Both the position numbers and the translations under genes were made by a program. Shown here one piece after another: positions 7,541 to 10,000 of a stretch of 10,000 nucleotides of DNA (position 1 is the first letter of the stretch; each line of letters begins with the position of its first letter). Source of the stretch: Theodoxus fluviatilis (Eukaryota > Mollusca > Gastropoda > Cycloneritida > Neritidae); contig JAWQFJ010012196.1 of NCBI GenBank assembly GCA_034096865.1, forward strand, positions 37,501 through 47,500, in the 5' to 3' direction. The notes under the pieces are model-generated. The model saw only the letters and a program-made list of their open reading frames with translations, was not told where the DNA came from and ran no database searches.

Positions 7541-8556
7541 AAAGAGGGAGTGGAAGGAGACCAGCTTGGTACAGACGGACCTAAGTAAATAGGGGATGGA
7601 GTTACCAAAGAGAGGGAGTGGAAGGAGGAGACCAGCTTGGTACAGACGGACCTAAGTAAATAGGGGATGGAGTTACCAAAGGGAGGGAGTGGAAGGAGAA
7701 GTAGACCAGCTTGGTACAGACGGACCTAAGTAAATAGGGGATGGAGTTACCAAAGGGAGGGAGTGGAAGGAGACCAGCTTGGTACAGACGGACCTAAGTA
7801 AATAGGGGATGGAGTTACCAAAGAGAGGGAGTGGAAGGAGAACGAGACCAGCTTGGTACAGACGGACCTAAGTAAATAGGGGATGGAGTTACCAAAGAGA
7901 GGGAGTGGAAGGAGGAGGAGACCAGCTTGGTACAGACGGACCTAAGTAAATAGGGGATGGAGTTACCAAAGAGAGGGAGTGGAAGGAGGAGGAGACCAGC
8001 TTGGTACAGACGGACCTAAGTAAATAGGGGATGGAGTTACCAAAGAGAGGGAGTGGAAGGAGGAGGAGACCAGCTTGGTACAGACGGACCTAAGTAAATA
8101 GGGGATGGAGTTACCAAAGAGAGGGAGTGGAAAGAGGAGACCAGCTTGGTACAGACGGACCTAAGTAAATAGGGGATGGAGTTACCAAAGGGAGGGAGTG
8201 GAAGGAGGAGACCAGCTTGGTACAGACGGACCTAAGTAAATAGGGGGTGGAGTTACCAAAGAGAGGGAGTGGAAGGAGGAGGAGACCAGCTTGGTACAGA
8301 CGGACCTAAGTAAATAGGGGATGGAGTTACCAAAGAGAGGGAGTGGAAGGAGGAGACCAGCTTGGTACAGACGGACCTAAGTAAATAGGGGATGGAGTTA
8401 CCAAAGAGAGGGAGTGGAAGGAGACCAGCTTGGTACAGACGGACCTAAGTAAATAGGGGATGGAGTTACCAAAGAGAGGGAGTGGAAGGAGAAGGAGACC
8501 AGCTTGGTACAGACGGACCTAAGTAAATAGGGGATGGAGTTACCAAAGAGAGGGAG
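7541..8556 (+). repeat. 14-copy minisatellite (VNTR), units 68/71/74 bp
   Basis: A 19-bp partial unit (7541-7559) is followed by units starting ACCAGCTTGG at 7560, 7631, 7705, 7773, 7847, 7921, 7995, 8069, 8140, 8211, 8285, 8356, 8424 and 8498; the last is truncated at 8556. Successive lengths are 71, 74, 68, 74, 74, 74, 74, 71, 71, 74, 71, 68 and 74. All the length variation is at one place, the number of GAG-like triplets before ACCAGC. Substitutions are few: AAAGGGAG instead of AAAGAGAG in units 2, 3 and 9, and single changes at 8133 and 8247. CTAAGTAAATAG in every unit closes all three forward frames, so the array is non-coding on this strand. Confidence 0.98.
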
Positions 8557-8581
8557 GGGGTCGCTAAAGAGGGAGGGTGGG
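8557..8581 (+). repeat. Degenerate edge of the minisatellite, G-run cluster
   Basis: After the last clean unit the sequence repeats a degraded form of the GA-rich part of the unit (AAAGAGGGAG at 8566-8575, also at the left border 7541-7550). G-runs at 8556-8560, 8571-8573, 8575-8577 and 8579-8581 could form a quadruplex with one long loop. Confidence 0.5.
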
Positions 8582-8694
8582 ATAACTCCTGGCTGTGGTG
8601 GCGGACACCGAGGCAGGGACAAGGGACCAGGGACCAGCACGAGGCGTTTGCAGATGAGACTGTCAACGTGTCATCCCCCTCCTGCCACTCACAG

Positions 8695-8841
8695 ACGCTG
8701 CCGGAGCCTGGGGACATGGAGGCTGACGCTGCAGATGAATGGCCAGGCCTTCGGTTTGATAGTAATTCCCCCTCGCCATGCCCACTGGCCATTGTAGACA
8801 CCCACCATCAGCTCGTGAGGAATGCGCGGGAGTGTTCTTAG
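8695..8841 (+). CDS. Possible exon, acidic protein segment, ends in a stop
   Basis: A pyrimidine tract ending CCTCCTGCCACTCACAG (AG at 8693-8694) is a good 3' splice acceptor. The downstream frame reads TLPEPGDMEADAADEWPGLR and continues with SNSPSPCPL and HHQLVRNARECS before TAG at 8839-8841. The composition (acidic, Pro/Ser-rich, few rare residues) looks more protein-like than its surroundings. The same frame is open upstream through 8527, back to the stop in the last minisatellite unit, so splicing is not required. I recognise no family. An alternative donor, GTGAGG at about 8815, exists but is weak. It could be a terminal coding exon or chance. Confidence 0.2.
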   Translation, partial: TLPEPGDMEADAADEWPGLRFDSNSPSPCPLAIVDTHHQLVRNARECS

Positions 8842-8888
8842 CGCGCGATTAGCACTGTCAATTGTCTTCCCTTGCCCGCTTCATCACA

Positions 8889-8898
8889 GCCACGTGAC
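8889..8898. promoter_or_regulatory. E-box CACGTG, USF/TFEB type
   Basis: GCCACGTGAC matches the extended USF consensus GYCACGTGNC, and also resembles a TFEB/CLEAR site. It lies 11 bases before a CTCF-like motif. Function is inferred from the motif alone. Confidence 0.35.
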
Positions 8899-8909
8899 TC
8901 CTTCCGCGG

Positions 8910-8922
8910 CCGCTAGAGGGCG
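8910..8922 (+). promoter_or_regulatory. CTCF-like core motif
   Basis: CCGCTAGAGGGCG fits the bilaterian CTCF core (CC[A/G]CYAGRKGGC) throughout. It overlaps a GCGGCCGC sequence just upstream. The motif is long enough for a chance match to be unlikely but not negligible, and occupancy depends on the organism having a conserved CTCF. Confidence 0.4.
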
Positions 8923-9471
8923 TTGTACGGTCGTCTGGTCCCTGAACCCTTCTGATACAAAGCTACTTGGATTGTTTTCTGTAGGGGTGCAGCACTGCCA
9001 GACTATACGTGGCGATGCACGCCCGGAGCTCGAACCCTCCAAAATCAAATTCCTGTGAGGCCAGCCGTTCATAAACAAAGATAAGAGGAAATCACTCTCA
9101 AAGCAGAGACATCATTAAGTCCCTTGATGACGCAGACTTAAACAGCGTCCGCGCTGAGGGGGAGGAGATCAGGTAGGCGCCCGCAGGTTAAATTCCGCCA
9201 TTGTGTTACAAACGACACTGAATCTGGCAAACCTGGGATATTGGCAATCTTGATACAGAACTGCACACAGTGGGTGTCGAATGGGTTGCAAGTAGAGGGG
9301 TCAACCGAAGAAAGGACGTGCACAAGAATGGAGGGAAGAGCAGGAGCAGAGAAAGAAGCTGAGTAGAAGACGAGAACAGACGCAGCAGAACAAACAGGAG
9401 CTGTGGTGAGAACCGTCCTCGGAGGAAACAGATGCCACAGCCACAGAACTTCATGGACCACTACTTTTTAA

Positions 9472-9477
9472 AATAAA
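9472..9477 (+). promoter_or_regulatory. Poly(A) signal AATAAA
   Basis: A canonical AATAAA in TTTTTAAAATAAAGATT. It could terminate a + strand transcript containing the possible exon at 8695-8841. The hexamer is common by chance in AT-rich DNA, so support is weak. Confidence 0.25.
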
Positions 9478-9721
9478 GATTACGACTAAATCATGTTCAC
9501 AAATCTAAAATCATTTAACGATTGGTGTGACTCAAACCTTCCTTGTCACCTCTAGTAAATACACATATGTGATGTGAGAATGTTGAATTACTTTTTTGGG
9601 GGTCTTTGGTATGCTATACTTATGTTTGAATTGATCTTCAAGATAAAGGAAAAGAAATCTTGGCCACCAACATGTCATCCCTGATGAAGAAGCAACGTTG
9701 ATTTTTAAACTTAGAAAGCTT

Positions 9722-9736
9722 GTAACAAGTTGTTAC
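9722..9736. other. 15-bp perfect palindrome
   Basis: GTAACAAGTTGTTAC has seven-base arms that are exact reverse complements around a central G. It could bind a dimeric transcription factor. No further context is visible. Confidence 0.5.
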
Positions 9737-9786
9737 CGACTCAAACAAGCATCAGAACATTTACGAGAAACCAGGAAAATCGGGCT

Positions 9787-10000
9787 ATGGCGACAGTGAA
9801 ACAAACGCAGTGCCCAGCAAGTACCTGCTCTACAAGCAAACGCAGTGCCCAGCAAGTACCTGCTCTACAAACAAACGCAGTGCCCTGCAAGTATCTGCTC
9901 TACAAGCAAACGCAGTGCCCAGCAAGTACCTGCTCTACAAGCAAACGCAGTGCCCTGCAAGTATCTGCTCTACAAGCAAACGCAGTACCCAGCAAGTACC
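9787..10000 (+). CDS. Possible repeat protein, open at window end
   Basis: An ATG at 9787 has G at -3 and G at +4, a strong Kozak context, and starts a frame of 71 codons with no stop before the window ends. Since 35 is not a multiple of 3, successive units are read in different frames. Three units therefore give a 35-residue protein period, starting MATVKQTQCPASTCSTSK, then RSAQQVPALQ, then NAVPCKYLLYK, then back to KQTQCPASTC. It is cysteine-, serine- and glutamine-rich with no recognised domain, no clear signal peptide and no neighbouring gene features. A 35-bp unit lacks stops in three frames fairly often by chance (roughly one in five), so this may be only a minisatellite. Confidence 0.15.
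   Translation, partial: MATVKQTQCPASTCSTSKRSAQQVPALQTNAVPCKYLLYKQTQCPASTCSTSKRSALQVSALQANAVPSKY
9802..10000 (+). repeat. 35-bp minisatellite, 5.7 copies, runs off the window
   Basis: Units starting CAAACGCAGT lie at 9802, 9837, 9872, 9907, 9942 and 9977; the last is cut by the window edge. Two variants occur: A (CCCAGCAAGTACCTG) and B (CCCTGCAAGTATCTG), in the order A, A, B, A, B, A-like, with GTACCC replacing GTGCCC in the last. The unit has no stop codon in any forward frame, while a TAG in the reverse complement closes the minus frames. Confidence 0.97.

Larger units (their letters stand above)
8842..9471. other. No gene recognised
   Basis: Mixed-composition sequence after the possible exon. 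A + strand frame from ATG 8822 to the stop at 9056-9058 (78 codons) and a leucine-rich minus-strand frame between 9206 and 9454 are both unsupported. The minus-strand one simply reflects a purine-rich + strand. There is a small inverted repeat, TTAAGTC (9115-9121) with GACTTAA (9135-9141). Confidence 0.5.

Noticed and set aside
7541..8556. CRISPR-like array of repeats
   Set aside because: There are no unique spacers: the whole 68-74 bp unit repeats with near identity, which defines a minisatellite, and the context is eukaryotic.
9020..9072. Minus-strand tRNA-like A box (TGGCCTCACAGG) and B box (GGTTCGAGCTCC)
   Set aside because: The boxes are only about 15 nt apart, too close for a tRNA or tRNA-derived SINE, and the T-stem does not pair well.
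9138..9461. Minus-strand frame of about 107 codons, and a leucine-rich one starting at 9454
   Set aside because: The longer one has no ATG start. The shorter is hydrophobic only because the + strand is purine-rich there. Neither has a recognised domain.

Overview
This is eukaryotic, almost certainly animal, nuclear DNA. It carries a CR1/L2-type LINE fragment, long dinucleotide microsatellites and two minisatellites, with no operon structure, no ribosome-binding sites and no long non-repetitive open reading frame. The gene-poor, repeat-rich character would fit a marine invertebrate such as a mollusc, but nothing in the sequence fixes the taxon, so treat that as a guess. No complete protein-coding gene can be supported. 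The only confidently coding stretch is the retrotransposon fragment at the left edge.

Layout. 1-500: minus-strand 3' part of a LINE ORF2 (end of the reverse transcriptase domain), open throughout and running off the window. 501-1192: a complex GT/CA microsatellite containing an internal duplication of about 200 bp and ending in a (GC)7 tract. 1193-2870: mostly AT-rich non-coding DNA with a small 8-bp tandem repeat and a (GTTT)n tract. 2870-3210: a GC- and CpG-richer patch with a consensus CCAAT box and a full CRE. 3538-3925: a Z-DNA-prone stretch abutting a GA/GGGA polypurine tract that includes (GGGA)10. 3926-4111: a small unique block with a nested inverted repeat. 4112-4377: a second GA-rich tract.

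4440-5380: the most promoter-like part of the window, with a GC box, a full CRE, a strong hairpin, a CpG-dense block and three 5' splice-site-like motifs. 5380-6940: AT-rich DNA with one 14-bp-arm hairpin. 6954-7463: a 169-codon reading frame of unknown status. 7541-8556: a 14-copy VNTR whose units are 68, 71 or 74 bp. 8557-9060: moderately GC-rich DNA with a possible small exon, an E-box and a CTCF-like motif. 9060-9790: non-coding DNA with a poly(A) signal. 9802-10000: a 35-bp minisatellite that leaves the window and is open in all three forward frames.

No working gene set or biochemical pathway is visible. The main interest is structural: two VNTRs, a tract combining Z-DNA, triplex and quadruplex potential, and a possible promoter island. 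Everything beyond the LINE and the tandem repeats is low-confidence inference from short motifs.
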